Assembly: GCA_019747875.1 (NCBI GenBank)
Contig: JAIEQI010000021.1
Location: forward strand, 1 to 64,000
From: Candidatus Obscuribacterales bacterium
Lineage (GTDB): Bacteria > Cyanobacteriota > Vampirovibrionia > Obscuribacterales > Obscuribacteraceae
Direction: 5' to 3'
Length of the DNA stretch: 64,000 nt
Below are positions 53,230 to 61,871 of this stretch, in pieces (positions within the stretch are counted from its first letter, which is position 1; each line of letters starts with the position of its first letter). The notes beneath the pieces were generated by a model. The model searched no databases. It was not told the origin of the DNA and saw nothing but the letters and a program-made list of their open reading frames with translations. Both the position numbers and the translations under genes were made by a program.

Positions 53230-54765
53230 ATGAATCTAAAAATAGCGTTAGTGCTGGTACTTTCCTGTCTCTTGCCAGCGACAGCTTTTGCAGAAGCCGT
53301 CGTCGGAGCCAAAGCTGGTGATCGCGTCGTAGATGTGATGGGAACGCAGGGCACCGTCGTGCAGGTGGGAACCGGCGACGAGGATGGCAACTACCTCGTT
53401 ATGTGGGATTATCAGAAAACACAAAGCCCTCCTAAGGCAATGTGGGTTCGTCCGCATGGGCAGCGAGGAAGTCTATGGAAATTAGGAGCTGGCGGTTCAA
53501 AGGTAGATGTTAACGATCCTGTCGGAGGCAATGCCTGGGATGCCCAGAATATGGGCGCCGCCTCCAGATCTGGCAACCCTTCATCGGCTCAGACGTCAAA
53601 TGGGGGTGAAGGCACCGCCAGTGGTGCTAACGTGGGGGACCGCGTTATAGATGTTATGGGAACAGTTGGCACCGTAGTCAAAGTAGGAACCGGCGACGAG
53701 CAAGGTAACTATCTAGTGATGTGGGATTATCAAAAGACGCAAAGTTCACCTACCGCGATGTGGGTGCGCCCGCATGGACAAAAAGGTAGCTTGTGGAAAT
53801 TAGGTCCCGGCGGTTCAAAGGTCGACGTAAATGCAGGTCCACCGGCACGTCCACAGGGAGCGGCTCCGTCATATGAGCAATCAACATACTCTCGAAACAT
53901 CTCACCAAGATCTGGTTCCGGTTCATCTAACAATGCGCCTACGGCAATTGCTGCACCAGCGGGCAATATCGCTCCCTCAGCGCCACCCACAAGTGCTGCC
54001 CCGAAAGTGAATCTTACACCGTTGGCGAAAAAAGCTTTTACCGTACGAGGGCGTGCTGTAACCGCTTCTGGACAACCAATCCAAGACTTTGAGGCTTGGG
54101 CTTCTGGTCACACAGGCAAGTTTGATCCATTTCTTGGCACTGCCTCTCGTAAACTCGGGAGTGCAGAGCGATTGGGGCAAGCTAAGGGCGTGAATGGACA
54201 ATATGAGTTCAAAATTCCGAGTGCAAAAGTAATTGAGGTGTCAGCCATTGCCAAAATTCCGTATCGCGGAATGGTTTACACGATGGGACTTCACCCCACT
54301 GATGGCAAAGCAAATGGCACGTCTCCCGGTGATTTTCAGGCTGAAGCGGAAAGCGGTATTGTGCGAGATTTCGTTCTGAGAATTTCAGGCTTAGCACCAG
54401 GCATTAAGGGACGCGAAATATACTACGGAGGCGAACTCTTCTTGGACTACAGTTTGTTTCCAGGAAGTAAACCTCCCGGTTCAATAATTACGTTGACTCT
54501 AACTCCGTCCGGACCTCTTCTTGATGGGTCTCAGGGAAAGACACTGACTTGGCAGCTTCCGGTAGAAGGTATGAACATGGGTTCAACTGTACTTGATATT
54601 CCAATCGGTGCTTATTCAGTAAATGCCGCACTTAACGGCAAGCCATTGAAAATGGGTTTTACAGCCACTCGCTCTAATGAGTTTAAGAACAGCGAAGAAA
54701 TTCTGTTTAAACCTAGCCATTCATCTGATCGAGCCGAGAGCATCCGTTTGTACATGATCCCGTAG
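53230..54765 (+). CDS. Secreted protein with duplicated SH3-like domain
   Basis: About 511 aa. A signal peptide (LKIALVLVLSCLLPATAFA) is followed by two near-identical domains of about 69 residues at 26-94 and 132-200. Each contains GDRV-x-DVMGT, GNYLVMWDYQKTQS, AMWVRPHGQ and GSLWKLG. The short beta-rich pattern with many Trp and Gly resembles SH3-like or KOW-type barrels. After a Pro/Ser/Ala-rich linker comes a C-terminal beta-rich region (about 265-511), beginning KAFTVRGRAVTASGQPIQDF, possibly an Ig/carboxypeptidase-regulatory-like fold. The function is unknown. The ATG at 53230 is chosen for the signal peptide and for the promoter just upstream. Confidence 0.75.
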   Translation: MNLKIALVLVLSCLLPATAFAEAVVGAKAGDRVVDVMGTQGTVVQVGTGDEDGNYLVMWDYQKTQSPPKAMWVRPHGQRGSLWKLGAGGSKVDVNDPVGGNAWDAQNMGAASRSGNPSSAQTSNGGEGTASGANVGDRVIDVMGTVGTVVKVGTGDEQGNYLVMWDYQKTQSSPTAMWVRPHGQKGSLWKLGPGGSKVDVNAGPPARPQGAAPSYEQSTYSRNISPRSGSGSSNNAPTAIAAPAGNIAPSAPPTSAAPKVNLTPLAKKAFTVRGRAVTASGQPIQDFEAWASGHTGKFDPFLGTASRKLGSAERLGQAKGVNGQYEFKIPSAKVIEVSAIAKIPYRGMVYTMGLHPTDGKANGTSPGDFQAEAESGIVRDFVLRISGLAPGIKGREIYYGGELFLDYSLFPGSKPPGSIITLTLTPSGPLLDGSQGKTLTWQLPVEGMNMGSTVLDIPIGAYSVNAALNGKPLKMGFTATRSNEFKNSEEILFKPSHSSDRAESIRLYMIP

Positions 54766-54857
54766 CTGGCTCAGCGCCAATGCATGTTTGGGATTTGACC
54801 TGCTCAGCTATGAGTGTGCCAGGTCGAGCTTAGAAGCGACAAAGGGTTGATAGCCTC

Positions 54858-54905
54858 TTGAAGAATTGAGCAAAAATGCAGTGCTCAATTCTTCAATCTT
54901 TTTGC
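54858..54905. terminator. Bidirectional terminator with perfect 14-bp stem
   Basis: TTGAAGAATTGAGC (54858-54871) and GCTCAATTCTTCAA (54883-54896) are exact inverted repeats with an 11-base loop, followed by TCTTTTT. On the minus strand the right arm contains the stop codon of the redoxin gene. It can end both convergent transcripts. Confidence 0.92.
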
Positions 54906-55973
54906 ATGTTCTGTTTGCTCTGCCAGAAGACTGTTAAGTACCTTGTCGTCTAAGTAGTGGTCTTTGAATCGGATGATTCCCTTTCTGTCGATCAAATAAA
55001 TGGTCGGCCACCCATTTATATTCCATTTCGTCGCGATAGGTCCAGAGGGATCACCGCCATCAAAGAAGCATGGCCAGGTAACCTCTTTCTTTTTGATCAA
55101 GGACTTGAGTTTGTCTTCGGGATCGGAATTGACGCCCACAAGTGCAAAGGGCTTATTCTTCATTTTATTCACGAGCGACCGCTCATGTGGGAGCATGTCC
55201 CTACACGGTCCTCACCAGAACCCGAAGAAATCGAGCATTATGACCTTGCCCGCAAAATCACTGAGTTTTAGTTTCTTGCCGTTAACATCCGTGCCGACGA
55301 TATCCGGTGCTTTCTTGCCAATTTGAAGGAACTTAGCTTCGTAAATGTAAGCTGTTGCGGTTTCGGCTAAAGTTCGAGACGAGTTTTTAAACTCGTAAAG
55401 GTTCTTTCCTTCTTGCTCGACAGCTTGGAAGAGCTTTATCGCTTCATCTGTTGATTTCTCTTGCATGAGAATTCGGGCTAATGAATATTTGGCTTTTGTC
55501 ACTTGCGCGCTGTCTTTTCTCTTTAAGATGTAGTCGTTCAGAAGTCCTTTTACTTCAGGTTTACGTGTGAACCAGAGGATGGCGATACTGTCATCTAATG
55601 CCTTTGAGTTGATGTGATATTTCTTCAGTATCTCTATCGAGTCATGCGCTTGTTCCGGTGTTTCCGACCCAGTCAGCACCCAAATAGCTGCTTTTGCAGA
55701 ACCCGGGTCTTTGGGATTCGACTTCATCAACGCGGTCAACTGAGGATGGTACTTCGCAGCATCCGGATAGGCTTTGTACAGCTTTTCTTTTTCAGCTTTG
55801 CTTTTACATGAATCGAGCTTCTTGCGCCACGCCTTATTTTCGGCAGTCATGGCTGCTTCTATCTGATTGTATTTGGATTCAATTTCGGTAAGACTCTGCG
55901 CTGTTTGGGCTGATGCCAAAACAGATGATGCTGCAAAAGCGATTGATAGAGCGATTATCCTTCTAGGACGCAT
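54885..55973 (-). CDS. Exported TlpA/AhpC-type redoxin with in-frame UGA, candidate selenoprotein
   Basis: Read through one TGA, this is a 362-aa thiol-disulfide oxidoreductase. Parts: signal peptide (IIALSIAFAASSVLASAQ), a helical TPR-like region (about 30-205), and a redoxin domain (IGKKAPDIVGTDVNGKKLKL, then GKVIMLDFFGFW). TGA follows at codon 254 (55214-55212), then GPCRDMLPHERSLV. TGA thus replaces the first Cys of WCGPC; the second Cys is residue 257. The same frame stays open for 108 codons with family features, including the cis-Pro loop GWPTIYLIDRKG, to a TGA at 54887-54885. No frameshift is needed. Selenocysteine at this place is known in other redox proteins. Alternatives are a nonsense mutation or a sequencing error. 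The gene is in operon with the FAD oxidoreductase 26 bases upstream. Confidence 0.72.
55177..55210 (-). promoter_or_regulatory. Hairpin directly after the in-frame UGA (possible SECIS)
   Basis: On the minus-strand mRNA, one base after UGA, GACCG pairs with CGGUC, UGU with ACA, and GGGA with UCCC around a CAUGC loop, with a bulged A and a UGAG bulge. The place is right for a bacterial SECIS. However, the loop begins 14 bases after the UGA, slightly near, and has no G in its first two positions, so the match to the known consensus is imperfect. Confidence 0.4.
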
Positions 55974-55999
55974 GATTAATCATTCCTCCAAAAAAATCT

Positions 56000-57631
56000 C
56001 TAGTATCCCGGCACACTTGGAACCAGTATTGAAACTGCCTTTGGCTTTGCAAGTGCGCGCTCGGCCGCTATTCGTCCTCCGCGAATGGCGGACTCAACTG
56101 CCGGCCATCCCCAGACTGAACTATGGGCAAGTGAGTATGGTGCATCAGGTAAATTCTGCAGTTTGGAAAGCCTCGAAAAGTATCCTGGTCCAATAATTGC
56201 AAGAGCATGCCCCCAACGAGTAAGTGTAACTTCATCAATTTGCTTGAGAGCACCAGGAATCAGTTTCTCCAGTTGAGTCACAATTGAAGATGCGATCTTG
56301 GGTCCATCTCCTTGCATGAGAACCATGCGACCTTCCGAGCCTGCGGCATACGGCTGGTATATGGTTAGAACGGAACCCATCGAAGGATTGTAGGTATTGG
56401 TTTTGATGTATGGTGTCTCTGCGACCGTAATGTCGGCAAAGCTGAAAGGGGGACCTGCGAAGCAATCATAAGTTCCTTTGAAAAGCTTTTCTTTCATGCA
56501 CACATTGGCGACAAGATAAGAACCGAAGCGGAATGACATCAAGCTGGCTTTTGTCTCGTCCGGAATATGCTTAAGCTGCCGCGAAGCCACCAATGGCGAT
56601 GACGCAACGATAACGTGCTTGCAATCAACTCTATGAGCGGTACCGTCGCCGGTACTATAAATTACTGATGCGCCACCATCTTTAATTTCAATGTTCCATA
56701 CAAATGCCTTCTTGATGCAGCGATTCGAACCGGCCTTATCGACCTTAGCTGCCAGTCCACGGGCAATTGCTGGGTTGCCCCCTTTGAAGACGTGTGTTGT
56801 GTGCACAAGGTCATAGAGCAACCCATATCCAGCAAGTCCTGAAAGCTGCTGTATGTTCCCATTTAGTGATGACTTGCAAAATGCGTCTATGAGCGCGACG
56901 AACTCTTTGCTGTAGCCTTTCATGCATTGAACCATCAGTGTCTGGTCCAATTTGTTTAGTGCTTCGGTGTTTAATTTCTCGGGTTCCATTTCAGGTGGAA
57001 GTGCTTCCCAAACGGGTTTGCACTCGTCCAATAGCCTTTTGAACTCTTTGTGCAATGACTTTGAGCCATCACCTTCGGTGCCCAGCCATTCATTGTTCCA
57101 CAAGAACGAATTGCGATCGGGAGTCAAAGCTATTGGTTCGATACCAATCGCTGAATATAACTCACCATAGACATCGTCAATTGGACCGCAATAAGCTGCT
57201 CCGTATGAATAATCGATGCCATGATAGGAACTGCCTCTAGCATGCCCTCCCAGGTCAGCATATTGTTCAAGGAGCAAGAAGTCATGGTCTTTCAGCTGGT
57301 AGGCAGCGGTAAGACCAGAGACGCCACCTCCGACGATGACGAAATCGACTGTTCGTTCCGCCTTGTCCGGGAATTTCGGGAAGTCGTTCAGGCGAAGACG
57401 ATGACCAAGAGTGAAGTCATCCCCTGTCCACGGTTTCAATTTATAGGTGGCTCCTTTGCCTGGCGCTTTGGCGGGAGCTTTCGCGGCTGTACCTTGCTTG
57501 TTTCCTGTTTTTGCCCCAACCTTCTTCACCGGCGCCGCCAGGACCTGCTCGTCAATGAAGTATTGACAACCGAGTACAAGTCCGAGCCCTTTCAAGAACT
57601 CTCGTCTCGATTTGCTGTCCTGGTCTTGCAT
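56000..57631 (-). CDS. Tat-exported FAD-dependent oxidoreductase (amine-oxidase-like)
   Basis: A 543-aa flavoprotein. The N-terminus carries a twin-arginine signal, SRREFLKGLGLVLG (7-20). A Lys/Ala/Pro-rich linker follows, then the dinucleotide-binding motif VDFVIVGGGVSGLTAAYQL with the downstream Glu of LLLEQYADLGGHARG. The C-terminal part has the usual FAD-contact segment (SSVWGWPAVESAIRGGRIAA). It fits the flavin amine oxidase/phytoene-desaturase superfamily. Its substrate is unknown. The ribosome site AGGAGG is very good. The candidate selenoprotein redoxin follows 26 bases downstream, suggesting a joint role in periplasmic redox chemistry. Confidence 0.87.
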   Translation of the reverse strand: MQDQDSKSRREFLKGLGLVLGCQYFIDEQVLAAPVKKVGAKTGNKQGTAAKAPAKAPGKGATYKLKPWTGDDFTLGHRLRLNDFPKFPDKAERTVDFVIVGGGVSGLTAAYQLKDHDFLLLEQYADLGGHARGSSYHGIDYSYGAAYCGPIDDVYGELYSAIGIEPIALTPDRNSFLWNNEWLGTEGDGSKSLHKEFKRLLDECKPVWEALPPEMEPEKLNTEALNKLDQTLMVQCMKGYSKEFVALIDAFCKSSLNGNIQQLSGLAGYGLLYDLVHTTHVFKGGNPAIARGLAAKVDKAGSNRCIKKAFVWNIEIKDGGASVIYSTGDGTAHRVDCKHVIVASSPLVASRQLKHIPDETKASLMSFRFGSYLVANVCMKEKLFKGTYDCFAGPPFSFADITVAETPYIKTNTYNPSMGSVLTIYQPYAAGSEGRMVLMQGDGPKIASSIVTQLEKLIPGALKQIDEVTLTRWGHALAIIGPGYFSRLSKLQNLPDAPYSLAHSSVWGWPAVESAIRGGRIAAERALAKPKAVSILVPSVPGY

Positions 57632-57790
57632 TGTCCCTCCTAGATCAACTTTGCATCCCTGGGTTCGCCTGCCGTGAAGGCGATGATCGGAAGATCATAC
57701 AGGACATTCTAATTATTATTGGTGGATGGAATTCTAAGCCAAAGGGCGGGCGGTAAAATGCTTTGACTGACCGGCTATAAGGTGCACAGG

Positions 57791-59344
57791 ATGGTTACTG
57801 AGTTGAAAATGGTTGATGACAAGACTGAGAAATTACTCAAAAAAGAAAGCGAAATAAAGAAGGGCGGAGCTGAGAAATATCACAAGAAGCTCGCCGAGGA
57901 AGGGAAGCTGTTTGCACGCGAACGCCTTCGCCTTCTCCTTGATCCCGGCTTTGAAATTGAAGATGGTCTTCATGCCAACTGCTTAGAGTCTGACCTGCCT
58001 GCTGATGGCGTGGTGACAGGCGTTGGTAAAGTCAATGGTCGCACCGTTTGTTATATGGCGAACGACTCAACCGTGAAAGCCGGCTCATGGGGCTGGCGGA
58101 CGGTAGAGAAAATCATCCGCATACAAGAAACTGCCATGAAAATGCGTGTGCCGTTGATCTACTTGGTTGACTCAGCTGGAGCTCGTATTACAGACCAAAT
58201 CGAGATGTTCCCGGGGCGACGCGGCGCAGGCAAAATCTTCTACAATCAAGTTCAGCTCTCCGGTTTCATTCCTCAGATCTGCTTGTTGTTTGGACCTTCC
58301 GCCGCTGGTGGTGCGTATATTCCAGCATTTTGCGACATCGTGATAATGAATGAAGGCAGAGCATCTATGTACTTGGGCTCTCCTCGCATGGCTGAAATGG
58401 TGATCGGTGAGAAAGTTACTCTGGAAGAGATGGGCGGTGCAAAAATGCACTGTTCGGTCAGCGGATGTGGAGACATTCTGGTCAACACTGAAGAAGATGC
58501 AATCAAACTTTGCCGCGACTATCTCGCGTTGATGCCGGAAAATTGCGATCAACAAGCTCCGATGGCAGCGCCTAAGAAGCCGGTTGCAAGCGATAAGACG
58601 ATTGAACAAATCGTTCCTGAGAAAGAGAACGTTCCGTTCGATATGTATAAAGTGATCGATCAAATTATCGACGAAGGTTCTTTCTTTGAGATCAAGAAAC
58701 TTTTCGCACCTGAGCTGATCACAGGACTTGCGCGCATCGGTGGGCGCGTGGTCGGTATTTTGGCAAATCAGCCGAAAGTAAAAGGTGGCGTTTTGTTTGT
58801 TGATTCAGCAGATAAGGGCGCACGCTTCATGTGGTTGTGCAACGCATTCAACATTCCGCTTCTTTTCCTGGCTGACGTGCCGGGATTCATGATCGGCACC
58901 AAGGTTGAACGCGCCGGCATTATTCGTTCCGGAGCCAAAATGATTTCGGCTGTATCATCGGCAGATGTTCCGAAGATCTCGGTCGTGATTAGAAAGGCTT
59001 ATGGTGCTGGATTGTACGCTATGTGCGGTCCTGCTTTTGAACCTGATGCCTGCCTTGCACTTCCGACAGCATGTATTGCGGTTATGGGACCAGAAGCTGC
59101 GGTCAACGCTGTCTACTACAACAAGATCATGGAAAAGCCGGAATCTGAAAGACCGGCTTATATCGAGCAATTGAGAAACGAGTACCGAGAAGACGTCGAT
59201 ATTTCGCGTCTGGCTTCGGAACTCATTATCGATGGCATGGTCTCCGGCAGTCACTTGCGTGATGAACTGATCAATCGCTTTTCGGCCCTGGCCGACAAGA
59301 AGATCAACATGCTCAGGAAAAAACAGGGCGTACTTCCAGTGTAG
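57791..59344 (+). CDS. Acyl-CoA carboxylase carboxyltransferase (beta) subunit
   Basis: Transfers CO2 from carboxybiotin to an acyl-CoA, probably propionyl-CoA or a related substrate. It has two crotonase-like halves. The N-terminal one shows KKLAEEGKLFARERLRLLLD, then DSAGARITDQIEMFPGRRGA, and FGPSAAGGAYIPAFCD. The C-terminal one shows ADVPGFMIGTKVERAGIIRS and KAYGAGLYAMCGPAFEPDAC. The length (517 aa) is usual for PccB/MccB types. The start could also be GTG at 57782 or ATG at 57809; I prefer ATG 57791 with AAGG upstream. No biotin carboxylase or biotin carrier gene is adjacent, so the partner must lie elsewhere. Confidence 0.92.
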   Translation: MVTELKMVDDKTEKLLKKESEIKKGGAEKYHKKLAEEGKLFARERLRLLLDPGFEIEDGLHANCLESDLPADGVVTGVGKVNGRTVCYMANDSTVKAGSWGWRTVEKIIRIQETAMKMRVPLIYLVDSAGARITDQIEMFPGRRGAGKIFYNQVQLSGFIPQICLLFGPSAAGGAYIPAFCDIVIMNEGRASMYLGSPRMAEMVIGEKVTLEEMGGAKMHCSVSGCGDILVNTEEDAIKLCRDYLALMPENCDQQAPMAAPKKPVASDKTIEQIVPEKENVPFDMYKVIDQIIDEGSFFEIKKLFAPELITGLARIGGRVVGILANQPKVKGGVLFVDSADKGARFMWLCNAFNIPLLFLADVPGFMIGTKVERAGIIRSGAKMISAVSSADVPKISVVIRKAYGAGLYAMCGPAFEPDACLALPTACIAVMGPEAAVNAVYYNKIMEKPESERPAYIEQLRNEYREDVDISRLASELIIDGMVSGSHLRDELINRFSALADKKINMLRKKQGVLPV

Positions 59345-59403
59345 GTGAAAGCACCGCCAGCACTTAGAGCCGCCTCCAATTATGTGAGGCCTAACAACTT
59401 GCT

Positions 59404-59438
59404 GTCGAAGTTCCTATATGCCGTCGATGTTCCTATAT
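59404..59438. repeat. Pair of 16-bp direct repeats upstream of a promoter
   Basis: GTCGAAGTTCCTATAT (59404-59419) and GTCGATGTTCCTATAT (59423-59438) differ at one base and start 19 bases apart. They lie in the non-coding gap 59345-59780 and could be regulator sites. Just before them, GCCTC/GAGGC around 59370-59390 is a weak stem after the carboxylase gene. Confidence 0.6.
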
Positions 59439-59508
59439 ATAGATGTCAAATCTGGCGTAGACCGCTAGCACCTGACTTTCGGCGTTTATTGTTATAACTG
59501 CTCCAGTC

Positions 59509-59575
59509 GATACCGTAATTACCGTATCAGGATGCGTGAAATTCCGTTGACGGTTGCCAAGGGTGTCGATATTAT
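59509..59575 (+). promoter_or_regulatory. Palindromic operator plus sigma-70 promoter
   Basis: GATACCGTAATTACCGTATC (59509-59528) is a 20-bp inverted repeat with one mismatched pair. It ends 18 bases before TTGACG (59547-59552). After a 17-base spacer comes TATTAT (59570-59575). This promoter should drive the two-gene unit at 59781-60831, with a leader of about 200 bases or slightly less. Confidence 0.62.
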
Positions 59576-59780
59576 GACTTCACTGGGACGATTCCCAGTG
59601 GCGACGGCGGGTATGATTCACATTTCACGAGTATGTCGATGCTAATCAGGCGTTCGGCGGATAACTTGGCGATTTACATTCCGTTTTCTTCCGTTAGACT
59701 TAAATCGAGCGCCATGCTGGTGCTGAGCATCTACGAGGTATCCCATCATTTTTACGCTAGATGAAACTACTGCAAATGCG

Positions 59781-60611
59781 ATGCACGTTTTGGAAGAGTT
59801 CCAATCCCAAGATGTTGTGATGAAGCGCCTGAAGAAGATGAAAGAAGGTCGCAAGGAGCGAGAAAAGGTCAAAGACCCCTTCAAGAAAACCATTTTGGAA
59901 CGGATTCGTGAGTTTGTCGGTGGCGCTTTCGAGAACAATAAGCAACATCAAATTCGTGCCCGTCTTCATTGGTTTGCAGGTTCTGAATTGCTTCAGGCAG
60001 AGCGCATTGCGGAGATTGAAAAAGCGCACAAAATCAGCAGTATGCCAAAGAGCCGCGGATACAACAATACGGATCTTGACCCTGCTTCGCTAACTTATGC
60101 CACAAGTGATGCCGGTTATTCCTCAGGCAATTACACCGAAGAGTATATAAGCCTGATGAAGGAGAATGCAGAACTTAAGAAGATCGTTTCGACCGGGTCA
60201 CACAGAGCAGTGCCATTTTTAGTTCCAGATCAGCAAGTTCCGATTGCTTATCTTACCGATAGCAAATTGAATGCACCGATGTCACAGGACCAGCTCAAGA
60301 CAACGACTGAGCTTTTCCTATCGGCTAGCAGATTTGCTCCCGGCAAAGAGGAGATCAAAACCTTTGGAGATACAAAGTCAGAGGAACATGCTGCTGTAGA
60401 TACCGAACCTTTTGCCAGCACCAAAATGTGGAAAGCTAGCGACGAGTTTATGCCTGGAGAAAAGTGGGATCCGTCGGTAATGGATTTTGAGCCACCAATC
60501 AAAGCAAACAGTGTTGAGAAAGTCAGTGAAGGATTGATTGACGAAGCGGCGAAGGTGCTCGGTTCTCTACTTACACCTACTGAAAATCGCCTGGCGGCAG
60601 ATGGAATTTAG
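59781..60611 (+). CDS. Hypothetical cytosolic protein
   Basis: At least 276 aa, without signal peptide or membrane helix. The N-terminus is strongly basic and helical (VVMKRLKKMKEGRKEREKVK), followed by a helix with HQIRARLHWFAGSELLQAER and a polar, partly disordered C-terminal half. No family is recognised. The ATG at 59781 lacks a ribosome site. The frame stays open upstream to 59727 with protein-like sequence (FTLDETTANA), and GAGG at 59735-59738 precedes rare start codons ATC 59745 and ATT 59748. The true start may be one of these. The gene is followed by a small membrane protein gene. Confidence 0.65.
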   Translation: MHVLEEFQSQDVVMKRLKKMKEGRKEREKVKDPFKKTILERIREFVGGAFENNKQHQIRARLHWFAGSELLQAERIAEIEKAHKISSMPKSRGYNNTDLDPASLTYATSDAGYSSGNYTEEYISLMKENAELKKIVSTGSHRAVPFLVPDQQVPIAYLTDSKLNAPMSQDQLKTTTELFLSASRFAPGKEEIKTFGDTKSEEHAAVDTEPFASTKMWKASDEFMPGEKWDPSVMDFEPPIKANSVEKVSEGLIDEAAKVLGSLLTPTENRLAADGI

Positions 60612-60624
60612 TGAGGCTAAATAG

Positions 60625-60831
60625 TTGAACGGAATACCCATACCGAAAATAACTCTAAATCATGCAGTCGCTTTTCTGGGACTGGTGTTAGCTCTCTCTG
60701 TCTTCGTTTTGATGACCAAGTATGGGATTCCTCAAAAAATTGCCTTTGGTGCTGCAATTCTTTCAGTTCTTGTCGTATCTATCTTTTGGACATCAGTCAA
60801 TCTGGCTGATGAAGACGAATCTGATTATTAG
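60625..60831 (+). CDS. Small two-helix membrane protein
   Basis: A 68-aa protein starting with TTG, with GAGG eight bases upstream and only 13 bases after the previous stop. It has two hydrophobic helices (AVAFLGLVLALSVFVLM and IAFGAAILSVLVVSIFW) joined by a short basic loop, and an acidic tail (DEDESDY). The function is unknown. It is presumably co-transcribed with the preceding gene and could anchor it or act with it at the membrane. The gap to the next gene (60832-61070) shows nothing definite. Confidence 0.68.
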   Translation: MNGIPIPKITLNHAVAFLGLVLALSVFVLMTKYGIPQKIAFGAAILSVLVVSIFWTSVNLADEDESDY

Positions 60832-61070
60832 AAGTCCGCGGGGATTTCGCGAATGCCTTCAGCTCGGATAGCCTATCAGAGTCTGGTACCTTGCTGTGCC
60901 TGATGGGAAGCGTGTGATGATCCAAAAGGTATGCTGCTAGCTAACCGTTAGAGTTTGCGTTAGAGTGTTGTTTTCTAATCCGAATTCTGCATCGCACTTG
61001 CACTATCAGCGGTGGCAATATGGGATCACAATTAAATTGCATCCCGTTTCGTTTGTTTTCTAACTAAAGC

Positions 61071-61871
61071 TTATGTGAAACGAGCTCCGGCAAGAGCATC
61101 GCCGCAATCTATGGTCGCCGGATCAGGCATGAGCTCGAACATTCGGACCAGCATTTTTTGCAGTTTGGTTAGATTGTCGCCAAAAACTTTGACCACTTCT
61201 GCGTGCGAAACCGGCTCAACGTCGCCAACCAATCCTGAGTCATAGTCTGTGATCAGTGCAATGTTAACGACGCCCATATTTAGTTCCCGGCAGAGGTGTG
61301 CTTCTGGGTACTGAGTCATGTTGATCACTTCCCAGCCCATTGAGGTGAACCATTTGGATTCTGCTTTCGATGAGAATCTTGGTCCTTGAATTACGACCAC
61401 TGTTCCCTTTTCGTGTACTTTGATGCCGCAGTCTTTGGCAGCCTTGATCGCAAACTCTCTAAGTTTCGAGCAATATGGGTCTGCAGCAGATACGTGAGTT
61501 GAGATTGGCCCGTCATAAAAGGTGTCGATGCGGCCGCTTGTTCTGTCGACGTATTGATCGCAGACAACGAAATCACCAGGAGCAACATGCGTTTGAAGAC
61601 TGCCAGCTGCGCAGGGAGAGATGATGTGTTTGACACCCAAAGATTTCATTGCCCATACATTTGCGCGAAAGTTGATTTTGTGTGGTGGATACTGGTGATG
61701 TGCACCATGTCTTGGCAGGAAAGCAACTCGTTTTCCTCCCATCTCGCCGAGCATCACCTTGTCGCTTGGTGCCCCGTATGGGGTTTCGACCACGCGCTCT
61801 TCGGCTTTATCAAGCAACTTGTAAAATCCCGAACCGCCAAAAACGCCAATATCTGCAGCTGCTTTCTCCAC
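61071..61871 (-). CDS. mtnP: S-methyl-5'-thioadenosine phosphorylase
   Basis: Cleaves methylthioadenosine with phosphate to adenine and methylthioribose-1-phosphate in methionine salvage. The 266-aa sequence has the family signature GVFGGSGFYKLLDK, LPRHGAHHQYPPHKINFRAN, VVIQGPRFSSKAESKWF and NMTQYPEAHLCREL, and a substrate-selecting TDYDSG. These favour MTA phosphorylase over purine nucleoside phosphorylase. The start is GTG, with GGAGTGAG upstream. No other methionine-salvage gene is adjacent. Confidence 0.93.
   Translation of the reverse strand: MEKAAADIGVFGGSGFYKLLDKAEERVVETPYGAPSDKVMLGEMGGKRVAFLPRHGAHHQYPPHKINFRANVWAMKSLGVKHIISPCAAGSLQTHVAPGDFVVCDQYVDRTSGRIDTFYDGPISTHVSAADPYCSKLREFAIKAAKDCGIKVHEKGTVVVIQGPRFSSKAESKWFTSMGWEVINMTQYPEAHLCRELNMGVVNIALITDYDSGLVGDVEPVSHAEVVKVFGDNLTKLQKMLVRMFELMPDPATIDCGDALAGARFT

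Noticed and set aside
55197..55214. Frameshift in the redoxin gene
   Set aside because: Both halves are in the same frame. Only the TGA codon interrupts them, so no indel is involved.
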